Origin: Halocaridina rubra
Lineage: Eukaryota; Arthropoda; Malacostraca; Decapoda; Atyidae
NCBI GenBank assembly: GCA_037179515.1
Contig: JAXCGZ010007628.1
Location: 95,340-159,339 of the forward strand
Reading direction: 5' to 3'
Length of the DNA stretch: 64,000 nt
Positions within the stretch are counted from its first letter, which is position 1, and each line of letters starts with the position of its first letter. Made by a program: the position numbers and the translations under genes. Shown here one piece after another: positions 1 through 12,400 of the stretch. The notes under the pieces are model-generated. The model saw only the letters and a list, made by a program, of their open reading frames with translations, did no database searches and had not been told where the DNA came from.

Positions 1-49
<49 letters not shown>
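1..49. repeat. (TA)n microsatellite
   Basis: Uninterrupted TA dinucleotides run from the window edge, so the true length is unknown. Confidence 0.95.
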
Positions 50-53
<4 letters not shown>

Positions 54-104
54 TGTTTTTCCAATGAACCTATAAGTGAAACAAATTTTGGAGCTACCGA
101 GTGT

Positions 105-185
105 CGCATAATTCGCCTAAATGGGGCGGAGCGAGATGACTCAACCACCCCCTTATAAAGGGGACTATGGCTCTTATATATAGAA
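105..185 (-). repeat. Interspersed repeat family C, short internally deleted copy
   Basis: The stretch joins a CTAAATGGGG-type segment directly to the 'gactcaaccacccccttata' type of end found in longer copies near 23.8, 28.9 and 55.4 kb. The middle seen in those copies is missing. It is non-coding. Confidence 0.55.
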
Positions 186-190
186 ATATA

Positions 191-1170
191 GACATTTCAT
201 GACACATAGCTTATTGTTATAAATCATCACGGAATTATGTTTAGGTTAGGTTAAGATGTAAAAAAGATACTAATGTTAATAAATAGAAATAATTTACATA
301 TTTATAAAAAAAAATCCGTGATATCTTATAAGAGATATAAATTATTTTTATATACCTCTATAAACAGTGACGGTATATAGACTGCAGAAAAGGAGGGAGT
401 TTAGGCCTACGAGGAAAAGGTCATGGTTAATGGTAAAAATAAGGGAGAGGAAACCATTGCCAAATTTCTTTCACACTATTCGACGAAGGGGAGACTCAGA
501 GCCTAGCCACGGTATTCTGAGGTTGAAAAAAAAAATGAAAAAATGAGCAATATATATATATGCTTTGAGCGATTATAACGGCTGGGTTGATGTGTATTAT
601 TTATTTTATGAGGTACTAATACTCATGCAAAAAGCTGATCTATCGTCATCTCAGGGCTTAATCCTGCCATATGTCCAGGACTAGTCTTTCAGTTTGTCCT
701 TAATGTTAATAATTCTTTTACTTCTGCCTAGTCCTTTAGCGGCTACTTTTTTTCTTTTTTCCTCATTGTTTTCTTGGTGCTTGCTTCCAATGAGGGCTAT
801 TTTCTTTTCCCGTCCCGGTGTCACACAAAAACATTCCAGTTTAAGGAAGTGTTTATACCCAGTGTGACTTGAGATTGGCTCACGATTTTTTTTATTTATT
901 TATCTATAAAAAACAAAAACTTATAATGACATTGTTCATATCAATATAGCCAGTATTTTAGCGTCTGGTATAGTTATTTTAAATGATTAGCCTAGCATTT
1001 AGTTGCTTTGCTTTTTAGCTGAAAATTTCAAGCTAAAAAGATAATTCTAAAAATATTAATAATAGAAAAAATAAGCATGTACTGTATACTTATTATGGTG
1101 AACAGATCAGAACTATGATAAACATTATTATTATTATTATTATTATTGTTATTGAAGGTTGTTCTGTATG
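191..1170. other. Intergenic, no gene seen
   Basis: AT-rich unique-looking sequence with a short TTAGG-like run near 241-254 and an (ATT)n run near 1123-1147. No exon with splice sites or family similarity was found. Confidence 0.5.
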
Positions 1171-1366
1171 ACCCTGCTGGCTAGTACAGTGGTAACGCGC
1201 TGGCTTCGCATTCACGAGGTCGAAAGATCGGTTCCCGTCCAAGACCGAGAGTTTAAGCTGTTTACTGGCAGGAACTGCTGTGGTTGGACACCACAGTGGG
1301 GGGTTGGGGCTTGTCCCGGCTGACGAATACCCATTGTATAATGAAATGGAAATAAAGTTGACTCAC
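1171..1366 (+). repeat. tRNA-derived SINE, family A (copy 1)
   Basis: The head is tRNA-like. An A-box-like segment (ctagtacagtggtaacgc) starts near 1181 and a B-box-like ggttcccgtcc lies at 1230-1240. A GC-richer body and a tail ending in 'gaaatggaaataaag' follow. The copy at 34.65-34.82 kb is almost the same sequence on the opposite strand, and a diverged copy lies at 3.93-4.13 kb. Confidence 0.8.
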
Positions 1367-1428
1367 AATACTGACTGATCTGTGTAATATAATATTCACT
1401 TGTGCTATAGGAATGTAGAACTTTAGAT

Positions 1429-1587
<159 letters not shown>

Positions 1588-1589
1588 CG

Positions 1590-2630
1590 TTTAAAATAAT
1601 AAATTTCGTTTATGTATGTGTACAGTGATAAGGCCTTCTGAGTAGTAGTAAAGAATGATATAAAATCATAACTTTGTTTTATACAAAGCATACATCGATT
1701 TTATTTTATTTAAGCCTTCTCTCTTCCCTGAGCTCATGATGAAATTTGTCACGTGTGTATACATCCGTTAGGTCACCTTCGAGCCGCATTCAATTATTTT
1801 ATTATTTTAAATTACTAAATATCAAATTTTATTTTTACCTAAATAAATTATTATTCATATACCTGACTTATTTGTTACATAGAGAAAGGAACAGATAAAA
1901 CACATGCGGCCCGCGGACCGTTGTTTGCCCATCCTCAAATTATGTACTAATAATCAATGACAGTAACTTATACTGTCTGAAGTTTAGCGTAAGAGAACCG
2001 GTATTTTAAATCCATAAATCCATCAATATTCATTAGTTTAAAACAAGTCTATCTCATACTGTAGAAATTGATAATTGTGGATTCAAACTAACAATTTCAT
2101 GCTGTGCATCCATCCGTAGTTCCCAGCATCAACCTTCCAGTGTCCACCCCCATGATGGGGATAAATTGTGACACTAAAACGGTAAAAAAACTTCTTTAAT
2201 ACGATGGCAGTATTGAACGTACTTATGTTTAGTAAACCACTTACGTTCCTTGAACTCTGTGCACTTATTTTATTTTTATTTTTACCTGGTGAATCATGAT
2301 CTACTTTACATCTGTGAAGTCACGATCATGCCTATACACAGACATAATTTCATGATACTTATCCGGTAAACCTGTTGAAAAACACGAGTGCAAAAGAAAA
2401 AAAAATGAAAACAGCAAGTACGGCTTTTTGGCACAGTGCCAAAAGCTAAAACTGTTCAAGAAACCGGAATATTTATCAATACTATATTTTCCTTTATTAA
2501 ATTTATATTATTAAGTAAAACCAAACAAGAAACCATGATGCTTGTTGTGAAGTTTATGTAATTCCACAGAAAAAGTGAAAACCGTTGATGAAGTTTGCCG
2601 GGACGCATCTAGACCTTCATCTGTCATTCT
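1590..2630. other. Intergenic, no gene seen
   Basis: AT-rich sequence between the compound microsatellite and the candidate promoter. A weak SINE-tail remnant ('ccccatgatggggataaa') lies near 2148. Nothing else could be supported. Confidence 0.45.
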
Positions 2631-2775
2631 GTTGAAGATCAACAAACATGGCGGAAGAAGAGTTTACGGGAAATGAGATCGTCAATTAATTGTTAGTTTG
2701 ATGATAATTTAACTCATTTTCCTGTTGTTAACTCGTACAGTTTTCAACCTTGGATAATATAGCATAGACTAAAGG
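2631..2775 (+). promoter_or_regulatory. Candidate promoter and non-coding first exon of the RASSF8-type gene
   Basis: The segment 'aacaaacatggcggaagaag' at 2641-2660 combines a YY1-like CAAnATGGCGG core with an ETS-like CGGAAG, a pattern common just downstream of animal housekeeping transcription starts. A good donor, AAAGG|GTAAGA, follows with the exon end at 2775. A 13-codon upstream ORF starts at 2648. The link to the gene whose first coding exon begins 3.2 kb downstream is inferred from orientation and from the in-frame splice acceptor before that exon. Confidence 0.35.
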
Positions 2776-2779
2776 GTAA

Positions 2780-3925
2780 GAATAATGTAATTATGTTAAT
2801 TAATGTTAAGTAATTATCATAATGGTTACCTTTGTTGTGTGGCAGGAATTGACTCTGGCTTACACACGCCCCCCGTAAATATTCCTTCCATGGATTTAAA
2901 ACTAAATTATTTTTGTATTTTTAAAGCTCTTTTAGATGTAGTTATTTCATGCCGTAGGGGGGTATTTTGAGTGTAGTCAAATGGCACTGATTGACATAAT
3001 ATATTGATGGAGGAAGTTGAAATCGGTCTTAAATCTTGAGCTTTGCTGCCACAATTCAAGGGCATTTTGCTATTAAAAAAAAAAATGCTAGTTTGCGCAG
3101 CAAAAGACTCGTTAGGGCTTTATATTTACAATCTATGCTATTTAACCATTTTTTGCTAATACTGATAATGAGAAATTTTTAATTTTAATCTTCAAGAAGT
3201 TTAGCGAAAATACATTGAAAAAATATCAAAATTCTACGAAAATAAACCATAGTTTCCATATCAGTTTCCAGACTTAGGGTGAACAAAGCTAATCTCACAT
3301 AAGCAAAATTAATAAACTTCAAGAGATTTATTCCGTTAAATGCACACCCCAATAAAAGGAAAATACAAAGCCTCGTATAATTATCTAAAACTACTAATGT
3401 TTTAGGTGATTATTTCAATGGTAATTTTTTTACTTAATGTGGGTTATCAAACCCTTCTAGCCAGACCTCACCTAACTTAGTAGATTTCATGAGATTTCCT
3501 CTTTGGGGGTGTGCAAGTAAACAGTTACCCGAAATTTAAGATGAAATATTGATTACATAGTTTATAATTTGTATGGTAAAGGAGCACTAGGGTAAAAATC
3601 AAAGGATGTTTAATTTAAGAACATAAGAATAGAGGACACTGCAACATGCCTACTGGCACATACGAGCTTTAGGCTCTTTCCCGTAAACACAATTAGGTAA
3701 TCACACGAGGCAGCTAGTAATTTCAGACTCCAAACCTCTAATGACCAACTCAGTAAGAGGACACAACACAAGCAAGCTACTTTAATAATTTTATCAATTG
3801 TTTTGATGACTCAGGTAGATTATTAGGTTTATATTTTTAATCATTATCTTATAATGTTTTCCTGGTAAATATTTATTTTCACAGCCCCGCTTAGGTAACA
3901 AGTCTATGAAATGGGTTACTTCACC
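2780..3925. other. Putative first intron of the RASSF8-type gene, left part
   Basis: AT-rich, no coding exon found. It would be intronic only if the candidate first exon at 2.6-2.8 kb is correct. Confidence 0.35.
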
Positions 3926-3929
3926 CCTA

Positions 3930-4128
3930 AGCCTCCTGGCTAGTACAGTAGTAATGCGCTGTCCTCGCATTCGCGAGGTCGACGGATCGCGCCTCGTCCA
4001 GGCAAGAGGGTTTAAACTGTTTACTGGGGAGGTTGCTGCTGTGGCTGGGCACCACAGTGGGGGGTTGGGGCCTGTGCCGGTTGGCGACCACCCTATGGGT
4101 CCTCCATGACCCGTTCCACCCATTCGTG
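3930..4128 (+). repeat. tRNA-derived SINE, family A (copy 2, diverged)
   Basis: Same order as copy 1: 'ctggctagtacagtagtaatgcg' type head, then 'gaggtcgac', then the conserved body 'ccacagtggggggttggggc'. The tail differs. The open frames on both strands here come from this repeat. Confidence 0.75.
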
Positions 4129-4435
4129 GATGGAGAATCTAAAAACAACAAACTTCACCCCTAGTTAAGAAATGATTTGTGAAATTGTTTGATGGTTCTT
4201 GTAGATATTTTTTATGTTTTGTATTTATATTTCACTCGCTGGGGACATGAAAGTAAAGAATTTCAGTTTTTTTGACATTTCACTATTACCCCAACATTGT
4301 GCTAAACCTTCCGGCATTAGTCACTAACAATAGTAAACAACTTCTCTCGAAACTTGAAATGGCAACATTTTAAGCAAATAAAAGAAAAATTCCTAAATCA
4401 TTGAAATGATTGCTCTAATTCTTGTATTAAGAACA

Positions 4436-4556
4436 GTGGTTGGAGCATGACCTTGGAAGTAATAAGCCCATGTTCGCCCATCACAGGGCATAAGAGAGGG
4501 GATTTAACCTTAATTCTCCTGCTCCAACCTGTCTGTCCATTCCTATTTGAATGTGA
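4436..4556 (+). repeat. tRNA-derived SINE, family B, partial
   Basis: It matches family B from 'gtggttggagca' through 'cttaattctcctgctccaac' to the 'tatttgaatg' region, with a short diverged tail. Confidence 0.6.
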
Positions 4557-4929
4557 ATTGAGAACGACATATTTATATATAAGAAAAAGATAGATTTCTT
4601 CTAAAAGTTTTGCTCATCAGTAAGTGCTTATCACTTATATGAAGTGGTCATAATTAAAGACGAAAGAACACAGGGTATATTTGAGGGTTTTGTAGAGTAA
4701 TAAGTTTGAAGTTGATAAGTGTCAAACAGGAAATGTGGTAAATTATCAGCGATAATAGTACAGGCCATATACAGTATATCTTATCAGTTATCACACTTAT
4801 ACAGGAATCTGGAAATTGGGTGCTGCTACCTCCCTTTTTGTTTTCTTTATTTTTTATTTTTTATTTTCCGAGATTTATTATTCATATTGTAATTTATCTC
4901 TGTTGTTCTTGTTTGTTCTTTTATTTCAC

Positions 4930-5085
4930 TATTAATCCTCCTCCTTCCAGTAGGGGTAGACAGACAGGTTGGAGCTGGAGAATTAAGGGCATATGCCCTT
5001 CTCAATGCCCTGCAGTTTGTTTGAACACAGGTTTGTCGCTTCCTGGGTCAAGCATTATAACCACTACTTTACTGGGGTCCCCTTT
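4930..5085 (-). repeat. tRNA-derived SINE, family B
   Basis: Reverse-oriented copy: 'attaatcctcctccttcc' tail, 'ttggagctggagaattaagg' body, and a 'cctgggtcaagcattataac' tRNA-like head. Confidence 0.6.
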
Positions 5086-5353
5086 GTCAAATATTATTGC
5101 ATTTTTTTAATTGTGGTATTGGAGAGCACAAATGCTTATCAGTTACTACATTATCGGAATTATTATCCTCTCCTTTCAAGTCACATGTTATTAAAAATCC
5201 CTTTACATTTTATTTTGAGCATTAGCATCAGCATTTCATACTTAGATTTAGGCTTAGTCGACAAGGTCTGTTGTAGTGAGGAATTGCTTCATTTCTAGTT
5301 ATTCCTTTTGTGTTTATTGCTTCATATACAATGGATTTCAGTATAAGGAAAGC

Positions 5354-5528
5354 GCTGCTGCAGTAGTGTAGTGGTTGGAGCATTCAAATGTGGAAGTGAC
5401 CAACTCATTTCCTAGCCCACCGCATGGTGTTAGAATGGTATCAAGCCCTCATTCCCCAGCTCCAACCTATGTGTGTCCACCTCCCATTTAATAGGGACTA
5501 ATTGTTACATTAAACGGTGCAAACAGAA
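5354..5528 (+). repeat. tRNA-derived SINE, family B
   Basis: Nearly full length. It has 'gcagtagtgtagtggttgga' as the A-box side, the 'ccccagctccaacc' body, and the terminal 'gggactaattgt...aaacggtgcaaa' that marks this family. Confidence 0.7.
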
Positions 5529-5748
5529 TGAAAAAAAGTGCATGCTGGGTGATTTTCATTTATCACTTGTTTATATACTCTAGTGCCATATTTGCTATCA
5601 GCCAAGATTAAGGTGGCACACACCATATCAAATACCAGTTATCCTCAGGATTGGTGCTGATTAGAAAGTCATTAGATCCTTGCTGTTACTTGCCTCAAAA
5701 GTGCTGTTGCCTTATTTTATTGATTGTATTTTCATTGAACTTCATAAG

Positions 5749-5928
5749 GGACTGCAGTATCACAGTGGTAAGAGCACTCAACTTGGGAAGTGTCATCCTT
5801 GTGATTGAGGCTATCGCCAAATGTTTGAAAGGGCATCCAGCCTTAATTCTCTAGCTCCAACCTGGCTGTGCCCTCCCCCATTTGAATGGGGATTACTAAT
5901 GACACATCAAGTGGCAAACAAACATTTT
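5749..5928 (+). repeat. tRNA-derived SINE, family B
   Basis: It starts 'gggactgcagtatcacagtg', contains 'gggcatccagccttaattct' and ends 'gatta...gacacatcaagtggcaaa'. It lies about 70 bp upstream of the acceptor of the first RASSF8 coding exon. Confidence 0.7.
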
Positions 5929-6013
5929 CATTTAATTTCCTTTCAAGAGGAGATGATTTACTTTGCAGCATTTATTTATGTATTCCTTGTTGTTTTTCCA
6001 GAAGGATGGATTC

Positions 6014-9000
6014 ATGCTGGTGGGGATGGAGCTGAAAGTCTGGGTAGAGGGTATCCAGCGCATTGTGTGTGGAGTTACTGAAACCACCACATGTCAGGTA
6101 CGTGATTAATGGAATTGTACCACTTTTCACATTTTTCTTTTTCCTCTTCCTCACTGAGTTGCTTCCTTTGCTGGAATCATCTGGTTTGATGTATTATACT
6201 GTGTCCATCTGGGTATGTTGCTTGGCTTATGATAATAATGAAAATTATATCTGAATTAAATGTACAATTTAGAGTTGTGTCGCGTATTTTAAAATTATTG
6301 CTAATATGAACTGTATTTCTATACCCCTCATTTCTCTACAAATCTCGGTAGTGTGTTTAACAATATGCTCTAATAACTGAATCTGAACTGTTATTTTCAT
6401 TTTATCATGCCCACCAAGTTTTCATGGTTACATGGCATGAAATGTTGGAATAAATAGAGATTGATGGGACCAGGAATTCATTTGACAGAGAGGGCATACA
6501 AATAAACACATGATATCCACTTCATATTTAAGACCCCAGATTCATTTACACCCATTTGCATAAATATATGATGAAGCCGCTGGGGTACACCAGCTGCTGC
6601 TGTTGAGCCCCAAGGCAGAAGATCCTTGCCCACTTACCCTGTATATGACCACAGCAAGATAGTTAGGGGGGAATTGTGGTAGTTCTCCAACCTCAAAGAG
6701 CTAAGAACAGTGTTTGAGGTATATTAGCTTCTGATGAATGAGTGTTATGATTCGGCCACCTCCCTTACAGGGGATAGTGACCAATATGTGCATGTACACA
6801 TAAGTATTCCTTCACTCATGTATATTTTTCAGCTTTTATAGTATACTTCCAAATTAGCGCAAAGTGTGCTTTCTTCAAGTTTATTATATTTCTCACTTTG
6901 CTTACTACCTGTATATTCTTTTATGTCCTTATTGCTTATAATGGTAGACATTGGGTGTGTAACTAGTGTAAAAGAAAACTAATTTATTTAAATTTTGGTT
7001 TTTACATATAGGATGTGGTGTTTGCGCTAGCCCATGCCACCGGAAAAACTGGTCGCTTCACCCTTATTGAAAGATGGCGCAACAATGAGCGCCTCTTAGC
7101 CCCAGATGAATCCCCTCTTAAGGTAAGCTTTTACATGAAACAGGTTATTTATTATTGCTTTGCTCATTTAAATCATATTAATTAGCACTGAAGAAAGTGG
7201 TACTGGATCACCCCCCAGTTTTTCTCTGGTGAAAGTATAAGATATCCGTTGCTCACGGGGATAGTAAAGTGATAATCATTTTGTCAACTGTGGTATCAAG
7301 GTGTTTTAACTGTTGAAGTATATTGTTGCATATAATTACCGGTAATTCTGTTTCCCGCTTACTTGCAATTTTAATCTTTTTCCTTATACAGTATTACTAA
7401 CTCTGATATTTGATATTTCAGATACTAATGAAATGGGGTGAGTACTCTAATGATGTTCAGTTCATCTTACAGCGATCAGCTCTTGACCCTAAGACCCCCA
7501 ATGGCCCTGTTGGCCCTCGTCCAGGAGGACCTCAGAGAGTTGATCCTTCTGGTAGATCATTGGGGTCTACTGGCCAACAGAATATACCTGAAGGCTCAAA
7601 GCCTCCCAATATCTCACACAGAGACTTGAAAAAATCTCTCACGTTTAGTGGCGGTCATGCAGAATTGCGTCGTCACGAGGTTGGGGTATCATCTCAACCC
7701 ATTGTAGGACCCACACCAGGGCATGTAAGCCAATCTGGATCTCGTCATGGAGAGCCTACGTATGCATCCTCACAGACTGCCCCACATTGGGATGGAGTTA
7801 CTCGCACAGTGGATGGTGGTAGAGGGGATCAGCAGAATACTCCAGCATGGAGACCACCAGCTCCTCCTCCTTATGAACTAGTTCGAGGTAATCCCCCTCC
7901 CCCACCTCCAGTTGCTTCTAGAGGAGGAGTTGATAATGTTCGGGCCATCACTAGTCACTGGACCACCCCAAGGCCTGGGCCTCATTCCAATCAAACACAG
8001 CCCCCTCACTCACCCCCAGCTGCTGTTCATCATTCTCCAAGTAGAGGTCCCCTAACAAGCGAGTCTGCTTATGCTACATCTAGAAGAGATCAGCGAAGTG
8101 ATACACACACTTTAGCAAGAACAGAGCCTGTATATAGCGATGGTCGACGGGCACCATTTCCAGGTTACACACATCAGAGTGCTGGTATGGGTTTCCCTCA
8201 GGCTCCTTCATACAATGCTCGTGGTCCTCCTAGTCAAGTTAACTCTCTGTATAATGGACCACCCCCTCCAAAGCCTCCCCACATCCTACATCCCAGAGAA
8301 CTCCCCCCATATCGTCATCCGCCACATCCAAGTGTATCTCCTAAGAAGATATCACAATCACACAGTTCTCCAAGGAAGAGTGGACTGAATTCTCAGAGTC
8401 CATCTGCATCCCAGATGTCCCCTACAAAACAATTACCACAGCATTCTGTAACTCACATATCTCATTCTCATCAACCTGGCGTACCTCCGCAGTCGTCACC
8501 CATGCGTCATCCCTCTCCTACCCGCCAGCCATCTCCCACACGACATCCATCGCCCACACGTCGACCATCACCTACCCGTCACTCGTCGCCTTCGAGAATT
8601 CCGTACTCTCATGCCCGTTCAACCAGCCCAGTCAAAGGTATCTGTCTTAGACATTCTAACTCAGAGGACCTGCTCGCTCGATCAAGCCCCGACAAAAACT
8701 CTGTAGTGATGCCAAGAGAAGAAAGAACAAATAGGTCTGAGGATTTCTCACACCAGGTGGATGATGGATCAAGGTTAGACAATGAAATAAACATTGATAA
8801 ATTGGCTAACAGTATTGTTAAAAGTAATCCGGATGCTTTTATGAAAAATCAACGTAGAGGAAGCACGGACAGATTAGCCGACTCTGGTCCCGTGCCTGGA
8901 CACCGCGGTGTTAGTGAAGAACCTCGTGTGAACAGTGATATGGGCAGCAACAAGCACGAAGAGAGATTGAACACTTCTCTAGACTCTGCATTCTCTAATC

Positions 9001-9354
9001 ACATTGGGAAATCACCTCACGCTCGCCGTAGTCCTACCAAGGTATGTGATCCTATGAAACTCCTCTCTACAATGTGTAGTATACTGCTGTATTAAGTCAT
9101 ACTTAGTAGGTAACATTATATACTATTTCATAATTTATTTTATATGCACTTAATTGCATATAGAGCACCATCACCTGGGTGTTTTATTGCACTAATGTAT
9201 GTATGTGCTATTACCATTAAGAACTACTGTATGTAATGTTAAAGTTTCAGGTGATTATTTTTATGCAGTAGTTTTCAAAGGATCATGAAATGATTGGATT
9301 TTTTTTCCTTCCAAGAATATTAAGAAATGTTATTCTTTATTGTTAGCATATTGC

Positions 9355-9436
<82 letters not shown>

Positions 9437-12400
9437 TATTATTGTTGTTATTATTATTATTATTATTATATTCATTTATTTATTTATTTATTTATTTATT
9501 TATTTTTTTTTTTTTTTCACCTTGAACAGATACAGAAGGGTTATCGCTAGGCCTCTACACCTTTAGACTGTTACAAAGTTGCTTCTAAGAATTCTGTTGC
9601 ATATATTTCAGATATAAATGTTCTCTATGAAATTACGCGTACTGCAAGAAACTTCTCTATAAGATAATTATATTTTAGCTTTAATAATGTAACTGACACT
9701 TTGGATTTCAGGAATGCAGTGTCTCAAGTGATGTCAATCGCAGTAATCACGGTATTAATAATAATAATAATAGCAACAACAAAATGGAGCAAGTAGTCAT
9801 GGATGGGAGATACAGAGATCTCATTAAACTTATTAATCTTCAGAGAGAAAAATTAAATGTGCAACAAGTAGAAATGACCAAAGTAAGTGACTAGTGTTTT
9901 TGTATTCATAGGAAGAAATGACGCTTTAATAGATACAGATTCTTATGCAACCTTTGGAAACCAGAGAATTTTATTCATTTGTTGTGTTTACATGTAAGAT
10001 TTCTTGCTCTGAATGCCTTTAGAGGTGTTCGAGCATGGTATTAGAATAATACCAAATCAGTTTGAAGTGGGGGGCTGCAGTACCGATGTTGTTAGAGCAT
10101 TCATCTTGGGAAGTGACAAACCCATGTTCGTGCCCACTGTGGGGTGTTAGGGCACCCAACCTTATTTCTTCAGCCTCCGACTTGCCTTTGTTTACCCCTA
10201 TAATGGGGATCAATAGAGATGCAAAAAACTGCCAACAGCATCATAAAAATATTACCAAATAGTTTTGATTCACTAATAATATTGTTGTGGAATATCTGTA
10301 GTTTATATTTACAATAGCAATTGTTGCATGATGTTATTTATATATTTTCAGTATGAGGCTGAAATTGTTTATTTAGAGGGTCGCTCAAGAGAGGATGAAT
10401 CAAGACTTGCCTATGTGACATCAGAAATAGAAAAACAAGAGCAGTTGGCACAACAGATTGATCAAGAAGTAAGTACTGTACAATTAAAATGTACATGCAT
10501 ACACACTGCCTAGTAATAGGGTGGCCAAGTCAAAGTACACCCATTCACCAAAAGCTAATATACCTCGATTACTCCTTGTAGCTTCTTGAATTACCACATA
10601 TTCTCATGTTAACTCGTCTAGTAAGGGAAGATATGTGATGAACATGATCCTTATGGAGACTCGGTTTATGGATTTCAAAATATTCCATGGGATAAGTTGA
10701 TACCTGGAAAATAAGCTTTTTATTGTTGTTATGGGGACTGCTGAAACACGGTGATTAGAGCACTCTACTCTGAAATGGCAAACTTGTGTTCGAGCCCCCT
10801 GTGGATTGTTAGATATGGCATCCAGCCTGAATTTACCTTATCTCCAAGTTATCTGTGTCCACCCTATTCATATTGGGGTTAATAATAACACAAAACGTAA
10901 AGCAACAACTTATACCCTATTTATTTTTTCATCATCTAGGTGTGTCATCTGCAGCAACTAGAAAAAGAGGCTGAAAATGCCAGACAGGCGGAGGAGAAAG
11001 TGAAATCAGAGATCAGTTCTCTTCAGGCCCAGCTTGCGCATTGTGAAAATCAGTTGGCTTCACATAATGAGACCGTCAGGTCAGCTCAGTAAGACTGTAG
11101 AGATTTTTTGCATATATTGTTTGTGGAGATTCCATGTAGATAGTTCTTTATGAATCAAATATTTGATTATTGTCAGTCTGTATCTATCTATATGCAAGAT
11201 CCATAATCTCCCTTGCAAGGGGGGTGGCTGAGTCAAGCTAAAACTACTCTTTGTCGAAGAATAAAACAAAGGGGGGAATTCCCAGCCCCCTCACTATGTC
11301 CCATCTAATGGATTTTTACATCATGCCGGGGAACACATAGGAAGTATTCTTGCCATGATTATTTGGAGTTCTTTGGTAGATTCTTTCATATAAGGCACAT
11401 GAGGGTAGTGTTTGGGTCAGTGACTTCAAAATTAGGCTGCAACTCCTTATTTAGTAATCTTTGATATAAGTATTAATATATGTTTATTTCCTTAATATAT
11501 TTAGAAACTTGGAAAAGTCAATGAATGACGAAAGGCAGAGACACCAAGAAGAAGCTCAAGCACAGCAGGATGCAATGATGCGCGAGATTGAAAAGTTGCA
11601 AACGGCAATAACTGAAGCGACTGCGCAGGCCGAAAATGCTCAGCTTGCTTCACAACAGTTAATGCAGGAGGTAATGAGGCTCTATATCTCCAAAAAATTA
11701 CATAATATTGTAAAAGAGCTTGTAGTTATTTAATATTAAGCCACTTGAAGTAAAGACCAGCTCAGTTTGGTGCTGGTTCTAAATTTATTTCCAAAGAATT
11801 AAGTTTGTATATATTTCTAGTAACTTCTTGAAGATGTATTCTATTTTGTATTAAGATTTTTTTTTTCGCTTGGTACCATATGCTACTGAAACCGTCAGGG
11901 TAATTATAGCAGTAGGAAAGAAAAAATAATAGGCCCTCATACCTATACTCCTATCCACTCCCCTCAGTAATTTTTCTGCAAGCAACAAATAGTAGTACTG
12001 TAGGTGCTTGGAACTGGTAAATCGTCCCTCCTTTTTATTTTTTTACTGGAAAGAATTGACAGAAGTGGCAAGGAGCTATAGGGTATATTTAAGCCATGTT
12101 ACTTCAATCTGTTGGTAACATGTTCGATCCTGGCCCATGATTGGATTAGCTTTCACTGTCTTATGTCAATACTGACTAAATTGGGTGTTACTTGGGGGGT
12201 TGGTTATTTCCCATAAAGTTACCTGATTATTCAGCCATTGCTAGAGATTCCTGGGTCCTTGTGGTTGGAGAGGGTGGCTTTGGCCATGGCTATGTGGTAT
12301 GCATATAGTTGGGCTCTTGTTCTATCAATGTCGCTTGTCTCTGTCTTTCAATAGAATAACTTTTATCGAAATATTTTCTACACTTAAAACTTTTATCTGT

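Noticed and set aside
3794..4151. Overlapping open frames on both strands
   Set aside because: They coincide with a GC-richer family A SINE and have no splice or protein-family support.
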